From contig NC_052399.1 of NCBI RefSeq assembly GCF_009389715.1, forward strand, positions 15,131,646 to 15,195,645: a DNA stretch of 64,000 nt. The letters are read 5' to 3'. Shown here one piece after another: positions 37,901 through 50,599 of this stretch; the stretch's first letter is position 1; each line of letters opens with the position of its first letter. The notes under the pieces were generated by a model. That model had not been told where the DNA came from, did no database searches, and was given only the letters and a program-made list of their open reading frames with translations. The stretch is from Phoenix dactylifera (lineage: Eukaryota > Streptophyta > Magnoliopsida > Arecales > Arecaceae). The position numbers and the translations under genes were made by a program.

Positions 37901-40900
37901 AGCTGAACCATCAAGTCAACATGCCCCACAGCATCTTGAAGCCACGGTCGACTGTGCACATCCAAGTCCTCGTGGGTTCCACCATCCAAGCTCCCCCACA
38001 AGCTCTCGCAGCTCAATCTCAGCCTTGCATCCTCAGCATGTCTTCCCATCCACAACCATACTGCTCAACAATGTTATGGACTATTAACGCTACGCACTGC
38101 CACAATCCTTGAGGTCCAAGGTATATCTTCCAACATTCTTTGTCCATAGCCTGCTCACACATCATTATGCATTGTCATAACAATGGCATGCAAGTCTACC
38201 CATCAAGTAAATATTGTCGATAGACAAATCCTTGCACCACACTATATTCTCCGCGACATGATCTGCTTGGTCACCCTTAATCCTTCTCCCAACTCTAAGG
38301 CACATGTTCTGATCAATATTTCATTAGGCACCATTGTGCTCCACAACCAAACGGCTCCTGTGGATCTTCATAGATATCACACTCTACAATGCCTATAGGA
38401 ACAGACCCTTGCTCGACTAGTCCCATATCACCTTTACACTCCACTACAAAGATCAAGCATGTATAGGGTAGCCCGGATAACTCCCTAAGCTAATGTGACC
38501 AGCTCATCCAACCAACATTACCCCGAATGCCTTCAAATGAGACCAACGAGGCATGACCCTGCCTTGCCTCGTAGTTGTGCCATGGCAGCATGTCTTATAA
38601 GCCTACGGGAGTTGGGAATGCGTCCATAGCACCATGCCCCTCCTAGATCCATGAGAAATTCTCGAGTATCCATATGTCTTGGTGGTCCACCACCATGTCA
38701 AATATCAAGATCTGAGAGTCCCCCGACATATTGCACTACGGGCATGCTACACCATGGCTAACCATTGCCTCCTTAATACCCCAACTAGGCATCCCACAAT
38801 CTCCACCTAAGGATTCCAAAATATTGAGAAGCATGGCAACTCTTGACACACACAAAACCCTTTTGTTGCCCATAGCACCATGCCCCTCAATCCATGAGGA
38901 ATCCTCGAGTATCCGCATAAGTCCTAGTGGTCAGCCACGATTCCAAAATTAAGCACTGTGAGTCCCACAACATGTTGTACCATGGCCATGCTCTGCCATG
39001 GCTAACCATTGCCTTCTTAATATCCCACGCAGGCATCCACCCAATCTCCACCCTAGAGATTCCAGAGTATCAAGGAGCATTCCAACTCTTGGCATAGACA
39101 AAACCCTCCATCGTATTGCACCAAGCCCATGTCGGCACCCCCTACAACAAGCTTAAAACCACAGCTCTGACACACCAGCAAAGCTAACAATGCACGAGGG
39201 GGCAACTATACTTAAAAATTCGGGATTTAGTTGGTCTATAGAATGTTAACTAAGAAATCTGGTTAAGATTATCTACTACTTCTCTATGTTAAATTTCAAA
39301 ATTTTTATTCAAGAAAGGATTAGGAGGTCCTATTCAATTTCAAAAATCTTAAAGTTCGTTAAACATGGATAGTAATCAATGGAATCTATTCAAGATTCAT
39401 TCCCCTAGCAACTTATCTATTGCCCAAAATGGAAAATAGGCCTCAAGGAAGAAGAGGAATATATTTTAAAGAAGACATCATCTGCTAGGTTGGATGATTT
39501 TGGATAGAAGTATATAGGAAGGTTTCTCAAAATAATATAGAGAAAATAATTTAAGACGGTTTACCATGTGCAACATACTTAAGGGGATACCTAAATGTTG
39601 AAGAGCTGAAAAGGAGAAAAGGGCCAAATGACACTTGGAGATATGTATGGGAAATGAATCGATTCCCTAAAAAAAGTATAGAACATAGACAAGAACTTCT
39701 ATAGTAGTCTTGGACATAAAACAATAATTTAGTAAAATCTAGCTAGCATTAACAAATATAGAATAAGGCTTTGTTTATGTAATTTATGGCTTTTAAGATA
39801 AAGATCAAGCATGACCACATGTACATATAATAAAAAGGAAATTGCATAATTGAGAAAAATATTACATTTTTTCATGTTGTAAGGGTAAATGCAAAGATCT
39901 AAAACAATCCTTGTAGCAAGCAGTACGTGACGCTGGGTCAGGGAAGTGGAGGTAAAAACCAAGGTAATATATATTATAAGTTGTCAAAAAGATTTGAAAA
40001 TGAATTAGGCTCAACAATTATAGTTATGGATTTGTTTAAGGCTAAAGTTTGCCCTAGCCTTCTTTTGATAGTTCGTATTTTTTTGGTTGCCCATGAAAAA
40101 GACAAGTATTGAAACCTTTCTTGCTTAACCCTCGCTTCTGATGAGGAAAAGTAGTATTAAAAGGGGAGTCCTAAAAGATATAAATGTATAAAACCATGGA
40201 TAACTAGATTTGTAAGAATTTGCACTTGTAATCTAATATTTTCCAAAATAATATAAACCAATTATTTAGTTATAAATAAGGTTTGCCGTCTCGATACCGA
40301 AACCTGCATGGATACCATGCTAGTACAATATCACTACTTAAGGTCGGTTTTGCATAATGAGACTCCCTATGTCCCCATATCGAGTCTCAATTCAATACCA
40401 GTACGGCTTGAGATGCTTGGTACGGGCATTACGTACCAGTTCAATGAACCTTGGTTATAACTAAATTGGCATTTATGAAGAACCCCCTAAGCAAATAAGT
40501 GGACATTGACTATTCTGAGACCCAAAAGAATAAAAAAAGGAAAATGTAAATAGTCCAACAAAATATAGCAGGAAAATATATAATTGAAATCATATTAATA
40601 ACACATGCAAAGAGACAAGAGTTGGAGGCAAGACAAACTCAAATAGATTTAATTACTGAAAAATAATGCAAGCAAAGTATGGCTTCAGCTTACCATCCAA
40701 ATCTAGTACAAGGGTAACAGACTTCTTTCTTCCTATTTCCTTTGGTAGAAAAGCAGGAGAAATGGGCGAAACTGCCTCAGATAAATCAGGTAAATCTGGT
40801 AAACTTTTGAAAAATAATTGTGGATCAAAGCATTCTGCTTCTTCCAGATTATAGCTCGATTCAGTTTCCTGATCAGATGAGTTCAATTGATGGATTGCTA

Positions 40901-43900
40901 GATATAAGCATGAACCATCTGACCTCACTGCAGGTTCTTCAATCGGATCCTGATCATGACTAGTAATAGTTCCCCCAGTTTTCTCGAAGAAGGGCAGTAT
41001 GACATAACTATCCTGTTTGTCAAAAAACAAGTCTGGTTGCATGTATACATAATCTGGACATGCAGTAGTTACTCCATCAGAAAATCCTATGTCAACATCA
41101 AAGGGAGAAGCAGCAACTTTCTCAGATGTATAGAGATCCCAAAAATTGGCAGTTTGAACTTCACTTTCGTTACAATTCCCATTATCTATGTCATTGGCAA
41201 TCAGGCTAGGCACTTCATCATGCTCATCATCTCTAACTGCAAAAGAGGGACCACTTAGAAAAACAGACATATTGAAACAACCAAAAATTATTAGCAGCTA
41301 AACTCTGGGTATTCCAAAAATGTTATTTCCATGACGATAGCACAATGACATGATATGGGTGTTGACGAACAGCTGATAGCTCAGCTGGTTGGTATCTCCA
41401 AGTCAGAGGTCTCAGATTCAAACCTGAGGTGGTGAATAACCACCATTTTCTCTCCCTCACACACACACACAAAAAGATAAGACATGGGTGTTAAATGTAA
41501 ATTTCTGATAGTAATCATTATCAAAATTCTAACAACAAAAAATATAATGAAAAGCGTAAAAATACACAAGTTTCTATAAGGGACAACTGTAAAGGATTAG
41601 TTGCATGAACATCAAAATTTAGTAAGGAAGGCGATAGAATTTGACTAAAAAAATACAAATCAGAGAAGTTGCAAAATGCATTTTAGATTGCATCATATTG
41701 CTCTAAATGATGGACAGCAAAAATCATTAAGAACTCCCTTTACATGCATAAGCATACATAAAAATATGCAGTCCCCAGCAAGGGGTTTATGTGTGCAATT
41801 GGGCACAACCTAGAAGGCTGAAGAAAGATATAGTCTCATCGTAAGCATTTTCTCTCAAATGCTACTTTCTCTTAGACCTCATTTATTCACAGATTTCAAA
41901 TGCTTGTATAGCATATACTTTACATGGAATGATTAGTAAGATCACTCTTTATATAGAAGAATTAATTCACCAAAATCAAGCAATTCTTAATTCTGATCCC
42001 ACCATAAATGACTTATAGAAATTAAATTTCCGCAAATTGGGAATGTAAGGGACACTTTATCTATCATTATATGACATGAAAATAACACCATGGTTGTGGT
42101 GCAATCTTGCAACAGCAAGAATATTGCCATGATTGCCACTCACTGTTCCATGAGCGATCCAGCAAATATAACTTCCATTCACTTCAGCTCACCTCTTTCT
42201 TCAAGAAGAATTTAGATATCTCATCTCTCATAAGTGTACCTTATAAACTTCAGAAAAAAAAAACACATCAAAAAAACACATCATTAAATGATGATAGAAT
42301 TGTTAATATTTTTTTCTTTTTCTAAAATTTACTATAACTAAAATCCCTAAACTTTGTAAATCGTAATTTCTGTTTCATCTCAGCAATATTTTCAATCATG
42401 TCATATGTCTATTTCTATTGAAGGACATATTCTGGACATCCAAAAGAAACTAATGCTGTAACATAGCACCAAGTCTTGCACATGATGGAGGAAATAAATA
42501 AAATTGATTATTACTTCACTAATAAAAAATGGAAAAATAATGATTTTCAGCATCAAAGGCCTCAAATATGCATTAAAGATATTAGTTCTTCACAGCAAAG
42601 CTGAAATAGATAAGATAGATTCAATTGCAAGAAATGACAGTGTTAGGAACTCTCATCTCGAAAATGAATTTTAGTGTTTATCCTCATTCTACCTTTTTCA
42701 ATTTTATGAAGATACTAATTATAAAATATTGAACTCAAAATATCTGTGAATCTTTAGACAAACTTCTAATTGGATGAAAGATGATAAAATATTGAAGTTG
42801 ATCAATGTAAGGAAGAATGAGGCTTCTGAATGGAAAGGAGCATGCTTAGTATGTACCCGCATTACCGTGATTTACTGGCTTGAACTGAGATTCATTGTAC
42901 TCAATAACTGGGGAGAATAGGGCTTCTGAGATTGGTCGGGATGTGGAAAATTGTGAAGCCTGCACATAGGTTATACATTTCAAAAACAAACAAAAGAAGT
43001 ATGCTTTCCTTAATATAGATAACATCTCAATCTAACAATCTTAAGATGACTTATCGAAAAGAACTAAGCATCATTTCTTTCAAAAAATTATTATAGGAAA
43101 CAACTGTATAGAACTTTGTTGCATTAAAATAGAGACAGGCAATACACATCATAGCTGAAGAATTAAATCAAGATAATGAACACACGTCCAAACAATTATA
43201 ACCATGATAGTAGCCAAATGATTTTGGAAGAGTCCTTGTTAAGACATGAGTGATCATTTATTTTCGTGCTTACCAGTCAGAATTTCCGAATTTTTGACAT
43301 TTGAAACTTCCTTAAGACAATTAACCTTTCAAAGCATATGGACCAAAAGGACTATGGACAATACCATGCCATGTCAATGTTTGACACTCACCAGTTGAAG
43401 ATGTTGCGCATAAGATATTAACACGTAAGGTTTTATCAATTTTATCAAGATACAGGCATGATCCCATGTCCAAGTTCCATGTTGGATTTCAAAGACATCT
43501 AGGCACCTGTCAGCCTATCACTTGCCCAGGTGACAAAGGTCACCATTCTAAGGTCAGTGCCTCTTTGTTGAGCATGACTGATAAAAGCACAATTGTCATT
43601 GTGTTGCAAGGTGTCACAACTAACATGGAAAGATCTCAGGCACAAGGAATCTGCTCATTTAGCTATACCATTTATTGGGTTGCCATGGATCCTGTTATAG
43701 AAGAGTACCCAAGGAGCTTCCTTTTTGTTTTTCAATTGCTATTAAATAATGTATTTTCCTCCCTAAATCCAAACCACTGAATTTAGAGTGACATGATAAA
43801 AATCAACTCCAACCAACACAAACACCTCCCCTCCCACTCTTCCTTCCCCATCCCCCTACTCCCCCCCCCACCAAAAAAAAAAAAAAGAAAAAAAAAATCA

Positions 43901-46396
43901 GCCTGTGCACTTTAATGGCCTGCTTATGATGATTCTGATAAATGGAAAATTAATGTGAGCAGCCTATTCTAACTTGATACTTCCATAAATTATGAGTCTC
44001 ATCATGATGTGAGCCAGCTCATCACAACTTGATACTTCCACAAATTATCACTCCGATCATTCAAGCATACTTGAAAAAACTTTTTAAAACCTTAATTGTC
44101 AATGGTAAAGGACTCTAGAAAATATAGCGTGGAAGCACTCTGTGCCCGTTTTTTGAAGTTGACTTGTAAATGGAGTCCTAAACTCTAGCATGCTCTAGGA
44201 TAAGCACTTGAGTATTTGGAGCTTCACAGGAGCTCAGATTTGCAATATTAGTCATAATTAAACACCAAGGAACCATGTGACGAAAGGAATATGGTTGCTA
44301 ATACACTGGATGTACCCAGCCAGGATATACTGAGTCGTTCAGAACCAAGAACAAAACCAAGCATAAAACTTGAAATACTAGTCCCACTGCAACTAGATTT
44401 GACTAATCTAGTTTGACCCAGCCCCTTAATATCCTAGCAATCTATTAATAAGAGGGCTAGTTAGATTCAAGCTTTCAGACCATTACAAAAATCACAAAAG
44501 GTGCAAGCCCAGCAAAGCTGCATATGACCTAGCTCCATGGAATCTCCAGATGCAAAAACCTGCCATGCCATATCCAATAGCCATCTAGGCGGACAAAGAA
44601 AATAAACATATAATATCTTATCAAACATCATCTTCCAAATAATATCAGCAAATAATATCTTATAAACAAAAAATATCTTACAAATGTTTGTTACAAACAT
44701 TTTTTAGTTAAAGAAAACCATATATTATGGTATGCCCCTGTACTAACACATGATAGACGGCAGGAGTCAGCTCAATATACCTGTACCATGTGTCAGTACA
44801 GAGGAATACCGAGCCCCTGGAATGTACCAGTGTTGTGACCGGCATGTTGGCACTTAACCTTGATCGTAACATTAAAGTTACAACCATGACTTATTCATCA
44901 ATATATTCAGGATTATTTCTCACACATGTATGCATGCATGCATACATTTCTACATGCATGAATGAATGCATACATACATAAATGCATGAATGCTTATGCA
45001 TATGTGCATACATGTGTGCATACGTACATATACACATGCACACCATATGCAGCGCATGTAAGTCAATGCATGCATATATACATATGCACACAGTGTGTGC
45101 ATATAAAGCAATTCGAATATCATGCTGCCATCACAAAAATAAGAACATAATATTATAATTGACAACTCAACCACTTTTTTCTTGGCTTTTGGAGCCTGAC
45201 AGAATCTAGGTATTGGCCCTAATTTTGTAGAATCTCATTACTGTTCTTCTTGATTTTTAGAACTGTAAGTTAAAGCATGAGAATTACAGATTAATATAGG
45301 TCCCCAAGACTCTTCAGTACCTAAAACAGTAAAATTTTGCACCTAGATGTGGCTGAATAATATAATCTCCGAACTAGTTGATGATGGTATTTATAATTCA
45401 CAAAGCACAATATGGTTAAGACAGATACCACAAAATAGGAAGCAGATATTATCATACAGCAAATGTAGAAATCTAAATAATAAAAACATACCACAAAATA
45501 AAATTGTACCTTTGTTCCAGTGGATGCAGAATCAGCTGACGCTGAAACAGAGTTTATAAGTTGAGCAGAAGCATGAGCAAAGTCGTCACTGGCTTCAGTT
45601 CTTTGAATTTTTTCACTCAATGTCTCGATACCTAAAGAATCTGCATTAAGTGGACATTAAGAAATTTCACTAGGCACGATTTACCTCCAGAACATAGCTT
45701 TAAGCCACTAACAACGGCAAGCAAAAGGCACATGCCCAGGATACATATTTAATAGCCATAGAACTTGTTACATAAAAGATTTATGCCAAGCAAAAAAAAT
45801 GATTCATATAAAATAAAGACATATCTTGCATTAAGAACTTCATACTCAAAAAAAAAAGCCTATTATGATCAAAAAAAGAGAAAGTAACATAAGCAAACTG
45901 TAAAATAAACACTCAAAAAGATACATGCAATTAGAGAACATTAAGGCATATAAACTAGAAAGTATAAAAGAATAAAGCAGCATAGCAAGAAAAGCTTGTG
46001 CATTATGTTAGTGAAGTAATGCAGCAGTGATTGAGATGTTATAATCATGTGCAATGGGAAGAGAGGGGGCCCTAATATCTCGAGGGAATGATTTCATTAG
46101 ATGTCGAAGGGTAGGAGGGAGAAAAATAAGAAACTCTCATGATATTTGTGGAAGGACAGACTTCTATCGTGGATTCAACATTCAATGGGAATGACTGATG
46201 AGGTGATAGCCCAAACATATTGTCACATACCGTCATGAGGAATTTCAGTGGGAATGTCTAGAAATGCTGCTTGTTCCAATGTTTTGACTTGTGATTGTAA
46301 ACTTTTTGAGATTTTAACTGATTTATGACAAGTATGGAGATTGCGTCCTCCTACACAATCTGTTCTTGATTTGTTCTTCATTTTTAAAGCCGGCAT
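34901..46396 (-). CDS. SSP4-like: SCP1-like small CTD phosphatase (SSP4-like, HAD family)
   Basis: Minus-strand exons are 46396-46231, 45631-45510, 42959-42866, 41236-40694, 35828-35491 and 35059-34901, giving 473 aa with all phases matching. The start MPALKMKNKSRTDC fits the plant SSP4/CTDSPL2-like N-terminus as I remember it. Residues about 55-295 are acidic and poorly conserved. The FCP1-like catalytic domain begins at SVTLVLDLDET, with nucleophile D306 and D308 in DxDx(T/V); the Glu codon is split by the 4.9-kb intron. It continues with TLEHCDDADFTFPVFFN, FEIVIFTASQSIYAEQL, and the DNSP motif at 417-420, and ends AERFDNKE. Family members dephosphorylate Ser residues, classically in the RNA polymerase II CTD, in the nucleus. 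The domain looks intact. The gene is convergent with the upstream MAPK. Confidence 0.94.
36371..36470. repeat. 50-bp tandem duplication, nearly identical, in SSP4-like intron
   Basis: Two adjacent 50-base copies start CAAATCCAGCAGTCAAAATT and differ at only two positions. This is a recent local duplication. Confidence 0.95.
37200..39180 (-). repeat. Probable LTR-retrotransposon leader remnant in SSP4-like intron
   Basis: About 2 kb of C-rich DNA unlike the flanking AT-rich intron. GCTCTGACACACCA at 39164-39177 reads on the minus strand as TGGTGTGTCAGAGC, similar to the tRNA-Met primer site TGGTATCAGAGC with two extra bases. CAATGCGACACTGTCAAGTGCC is present twice (about 37461 and 37574). No gag or pol reading frame and no clear LTR pair were found, so the identity is tentative. 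Confidence 0.4.
38624..39115. repeat. 246-bp tandem repeat, two copies
   Basis: The copies start CCATAGCACCATGCCCCTC at 38624 and 38870. They share GAAATTCTCGAGTATCC/GAATCCTCGAGTATCC, CATGGCTAACCATTGCCT and TCTTGxCAxAxACAAAACCC. Divergence is moderate. Confidence 0.85.
40278..40456. repeat. CGGTACC-type interspersed repeat, copy 2
   Basis: Starts AAGGTTTGCCGTCTCGATACC and ends GAACCTTGGTT, so the two ends are short inverted repeats. The inside has TACCAGTACGG and GGTACGGGCATTACGTACC. It is related to 7232-7402. Confidence 0.65.
41364..41480 (+). mobile_element. tRNA-derived SINE with target-site duplication
   Basis: GATAGCTCAGCTGGTTGGTA is an RNA polymerase III A-box region as in a tRNA, and GGTCTCAGATTCAAACCTG carries a B-box. 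There is no acceptor-stem pairing as in a real tRNA, and the body ends in a C/T-rich and (CA)n tail followed by AAAAAG. The flanks are GATATGGGTGTT (41352-41363) and GACATGGGTGTT (41481-41492), a 12-bp duplication with one mismatch. It lies in the SSP4-like intron between exons 3 and 4. Confidence 0.75.
44725..44866. repeat. CGGTACC-type interspersed repeat, copy 3 (diverged)
   Basis: Contains GTACTAACA, CTGTACCATGTGTCAGTAC, GAATACCGAG and GGAATGTACCAG and ends CTTAACCTTGAT. The word content and end match copies 1 and 2 but it is more decayed. Confidence 0.5.
44930..45105. repeat. Degenerate ATGC/ACAT simple repeat
   Basis: Alternating purine-pyrimidine tract of GCATGCATACAT, ATGAATGC and TGTGCATAC words. 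The short ORFs rich in Cys, Met and His here are artefacts. Confidence 0.8.
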
Positions 46397-49300
46397 TTGA
46401 GCTAGTCTCTTGATATTTACCACAATTTACTTGATAATCATCAACTGCAAAAGAAAACAATGGTGCAAAGTTATATCAGCTTCCAATAAGGTACCTATTT
46501 AACTCATGCAAAAAGAAGTATTTATAATTAAAAACCAGGAAATGCTAAAAAATTTGCAGTAGTCAAATGGTGCCTTAGCTTTCCTGAAGAAAATGGGCAT
46601 ACAACATACTAATAAGAATTTTTTCTTTTTTTTCCCTGGGAATAATGGAGGAAGCAGCACTGGTCAGAATTACCTGTATCAGAAACCCGCAATAACACCT
46701 CCAGAGATTAGAAGACAGAACCTCTTCTTGAAATGAAGGTGCAACAGCTGGGCTCTTGCCCAGTTTGCTGTATTAATAACAAAGAATACAGTGATTATAA
46801 AGGATTGGAAACCACCTTTAAAAGTATGGATAGGATGGATGACAAGAAAGGTGGAAAACAAGAAGAGTGCAAACCCACTAGTCATTGTTACTGAGTATTA
46901 ACACAGTTGTGGACTGCATTTGTATCAACAACCAGATGTGTTTTCCTTAAGAATGCCCCTGGAGGAAACACGTACAGAATATGGAAATAGGATGCTTTTG
47001 GCATGTGTGCAAAGTATCTTCCATAATTAAGAAAACAAGTGTATCAGTGCATGGTGAAGATGTTATGCTCAAAGATTCCCTGTTCTGTTGGATCTGCAGG
47101 TGAGCAATAATAGTTTTGCTTGCCGCTGCGACAGATATGACTGTCAATTAAGCAAGTCATTCATAATGTATCATTTTCAACTCACGTTTAACTGGATGAC
47201 GGTTGTTTAGAGCCAAGCTAGAGAATTGTTTAGCTTGCTCGTGTTCAGCTTAATTAATCTCAACTTTACACATAAGCACAGATACATATATAATTATATA
47301 TAAATATAAAAAATACAATTATTAAATGAAAACTTATTAAATAAATTTATCTATTAAATATTGATAGAAATATGATGCATGAAGCATTCGTTATGCAAAA
47401 AAAAATTCAGCAGTTGAATTGAGATATAAGAACTGAGATTAACTCAAGGAATAGAAGCCCACAAGGGACGTCGACACACAATTATCCCATAAACAAGCTG
47501 TTCATGAATAGCTCAAGTTTGGTGGAAATTAATAGATCCAGGCTTGAACTTGAAAGTCAGACATCACAAGCTTGTCTAGATTATAATTAGAGCAGGCTTA
47601 AAGATTTGCTAAGATCACTCAAGCTTGACTCAGTTAAGACCTAATGCATGGACAGAGAAATGCAATTTGTCATATCTAAATTGAAATCGCATTCTATAGA
47701 TTTTCATTTCTGGTTTCTTTGGTACTGCTTTGTACCAGTCACATTTGTATGCAATATATATCAGACATCAACACACCTGAGAGACAGTCCAATATGTGTC
47801 AAATACTTTCTACGAATATCCATCTGAAAGAAATGGTCTCTAATATGATGTAAATACATTCCAAAAACATCCTTAGAAACTTTTTATGGGTCATCATGTC
47901 ATATGTCAAGATAGTTAGGAAGATAAATCTGCATCCACAATTATTTAAAATAAATAAACCCTCTTTGAACTTCCTCAACATGGTTTGTGTTTGAACAAAC
48001 ACAAACAACACAAACCTCGATATATACCATATCTAATAGTTCAACAAGTAACAATAATATGTCTATTTCTTTCTCTTGTATACTTACCATATCATGCCTT
48101 ATTCTTTAGTATCATCACATCAGCATATCTTTGTGCTTCATAGACAGCAAACTGCACAAAATCCAAACCTTAGGAACTGCAATCTTCTACCTAGGATGCA
48201 GAATCTAACTTATTCACCTGCATCCTATGTAAATAACTAAAATCTTAATGATGACAACATGAAATAAGATGCAATCTAGAAGACCACTTTATTGTTTCTA
48301 TTTTAGTTTCTTTCTTGTATTTCCATGTTTATTTCAAGGTAGAAAACATTAGAAGATTTAAGTGGAACTTCTTTTTTAACATTCATAACTTATATTGGCT
48401 CTGAGATAATTAGCTTATTTGGCAAGCTTAAATTAATATTATTTAAAAAGAAAGCTTAAATTAATTAGCTTATTTGACCGCTGAGCAGAGTTTTGGACGT
48501 TCAACCATCTCACGTGCAATCATGTGGATGTGCATGAAAGGAGCATGAAAAAGAGTAGTGGAGAGTAATGAATTGAAAATCCTCACATGAATGGCACATG
48601 TTTAGAACTAGTTTGATATATGGAGACGGATGAAAGAAAGGCCAGAACTAGGAGTTTGCCCGAGAATACATGGAAAAGTTGCATATGTTAGACTCACAAA
48701 ACTAAGTTGGGCCATGCATCTTTTTTCACTTAAAAGAGAAAAATCATGCCCTTTGTAGCGCTACATCCTAGATGAGTTCTGTTAACTTTTTAACCAAAAT
48801 TAGTGACCTGGAATCTACATTATTGATTATTAATGGTGTTGGATGAGATGTTTAAAACAGTTGATTCAATAATACAACCTCTACACCTCATCAAAAAAGA
48901 ATAACAACATCACTATTTTTCTAGGAATCAGAATGACAGCATCAGCATTTTAACTGCAACTCCAACCGATGTTTGAATTGCCGGAGTGGGAACTAACGAT
49001 GTCGAAAGTGATAGCAACTTTGATAAGGATGATGATATCAATGTTAAAGTGCTTTTTTTTTTCTCAAGCTTTCTATCTGTCGCCTTATGTCAAAGACCAT
49101 GTTCAAGACTTTTAAAGTTCTGACTCGTTTAAGATCTAAGTATATGATTCCCTGGAGTTATATTCTTATGCCCTTATATTGTTCTCTCTAAATGTGCTTC
49201 GCTGTTCTACTGTCAACTGTTTTTACCACAAGCCCCCTAATCCCTGTGGAAATATATATTGGGTTTAAGAAGCAACTAAACCCTAAATACTCCATGATAA

Positions 49301-50560
49301 GAATGAAGCCTATTAAGACATGGTGCAGCGCACAAACTTATCATCATCATACAACATACACATAGGAATAGCTTAAAGCCAAAGAGTATAAAAGAAAAAA
49401 TATCCTACGATATTCAGGACGATGTTGAAAAAAAAAAGAAAACACCACGCAAGCTATAATTTTTAATCACTTGTTGATTTTTTCCTGACTATCCTCTATA
49501 AATTCCACATATTTGTTTCGTACGTTAGACCTCTGCTTTATATAAGGGAACCATTTGAATTGAGACTGATACAAAGACATCTTTAGGATCATATCTCCGA
49601 TGGATGGGGACATAACTTAAAACCATGAAACCATCTTTTTGTGGCTTTCCCGTTTGACAGATAGATAGATTAATTAACTAATTAACTTGAAAAAATCAAC
49701 CAAACAATTGATTGATTGAGAAGGAAACAGAAACTGGAAAAGCTATCAAGATCACAAGAAATCACCCACAAGAAATCCAAGAATAACCGATAAAAGTAAC
49801 AATAACCGCACACGGAAAATTCAAATCTAATTTCACGATCAAGCAGAGAAATAAAACCAAGAAGCCAATCTGATAGCCAAAAAAAAGGTACCATCAACAA
49901 CAAAAAAGAAATTGAAGAAACATAGAAAATCAAAAAAGATGCCATTCGTTATTTAATTTTAAAAAACAAAACGAACTGAAGAATCCTATTCGTCAGGAAG
50001 CACTATTCTTTTGCTGCCCGGCTTTGTGCAGTAAATAATCAGAAAGGAAAACCCTCCAAGAAAACTGATCTCATGTAAAAGACTCCCAAGAAAGAAAACT
50101 CGATAAATTCGCTCAAAAAATCATAAAAGAAGCACAAAGTCCCAGCCCAGAAACCAAGAGCGAAGAGAGAGGAACACGTCAAAGAGAGAAACAAAAAGGA
50201 AAAAGAAGGAGAAGACATACAAGCGGGCGCGGTGACGGCCTAGCTCTCCATTCTCGCTCTCTACCTCGCTCTCTTTGGGAGAAGAAAGAGGAGAGAGAGG
50301 GAGCAGAGAAAGGCGGAGAAAAGCGGAGTCAAAGATCCTCCGTGGGGGGTCATTTATTAGGCCCGTCGATGGTTCGCAAAGACGGGGTAAGCCTGACGAC
50401 CCTTCGGAAAACCCCACGGACGGCCAGGATCTGATCTCGTTCGGTTCGCCACTTCCGTTCTCCGACGACACGTCCAAGTCTGCGGTCCGCATCAGCATTC
50501 CTCGCACGTGCGAGCAGTGGAAGCGAGGGCCTCCTGAAGACACGCGTCGCTTTAGAAACT
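46397..50560 (-). promoter_or_regulatory. 5' leader, leader intron(s) and promoter area of the SSP4-like gene
   Basis: The first coding exon extends upstream to an acceptor at 46445-46447 (CTTTTGCAG), leaving 48 untranslated bases with a five-codon uORF (46441-46427). A GC- and GA-rich block at about 50220-50560 with a donor-like GTATGTC at 50222 is the likely first, non-coding exon. AATAAATGA near 50355 (minus strand) could be a weak TATA element. A further possible untranslated exon ends at TACAG|GTAATT near 46674. The space between is AT-rich with no gene. Confidence 0.45.
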
Positions 50561-50599
50561 CAGCATTCAGTGATCGGAGACGCGGTTCGCGAGAGCTGG

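Noticed and set aside
41364..41440. Possible tRNA gene
   Set aside because: A- and B-box-like parts are present but acceptor-stem and anticodon-stem pairing is not, and a tail plus TSD mark it as a SINE.
43466..43780. 104-codon plus-strand ORF in the phosphatase intron
   Set aside because: No domain, no splice signals joining it to anything, and antisense to the host gene's intron.
44891..45174. Cys/Met/His-rich ORFs on both strands
   Set aside because: Translation of a degenerate ATGC/ACAT simple repeat.
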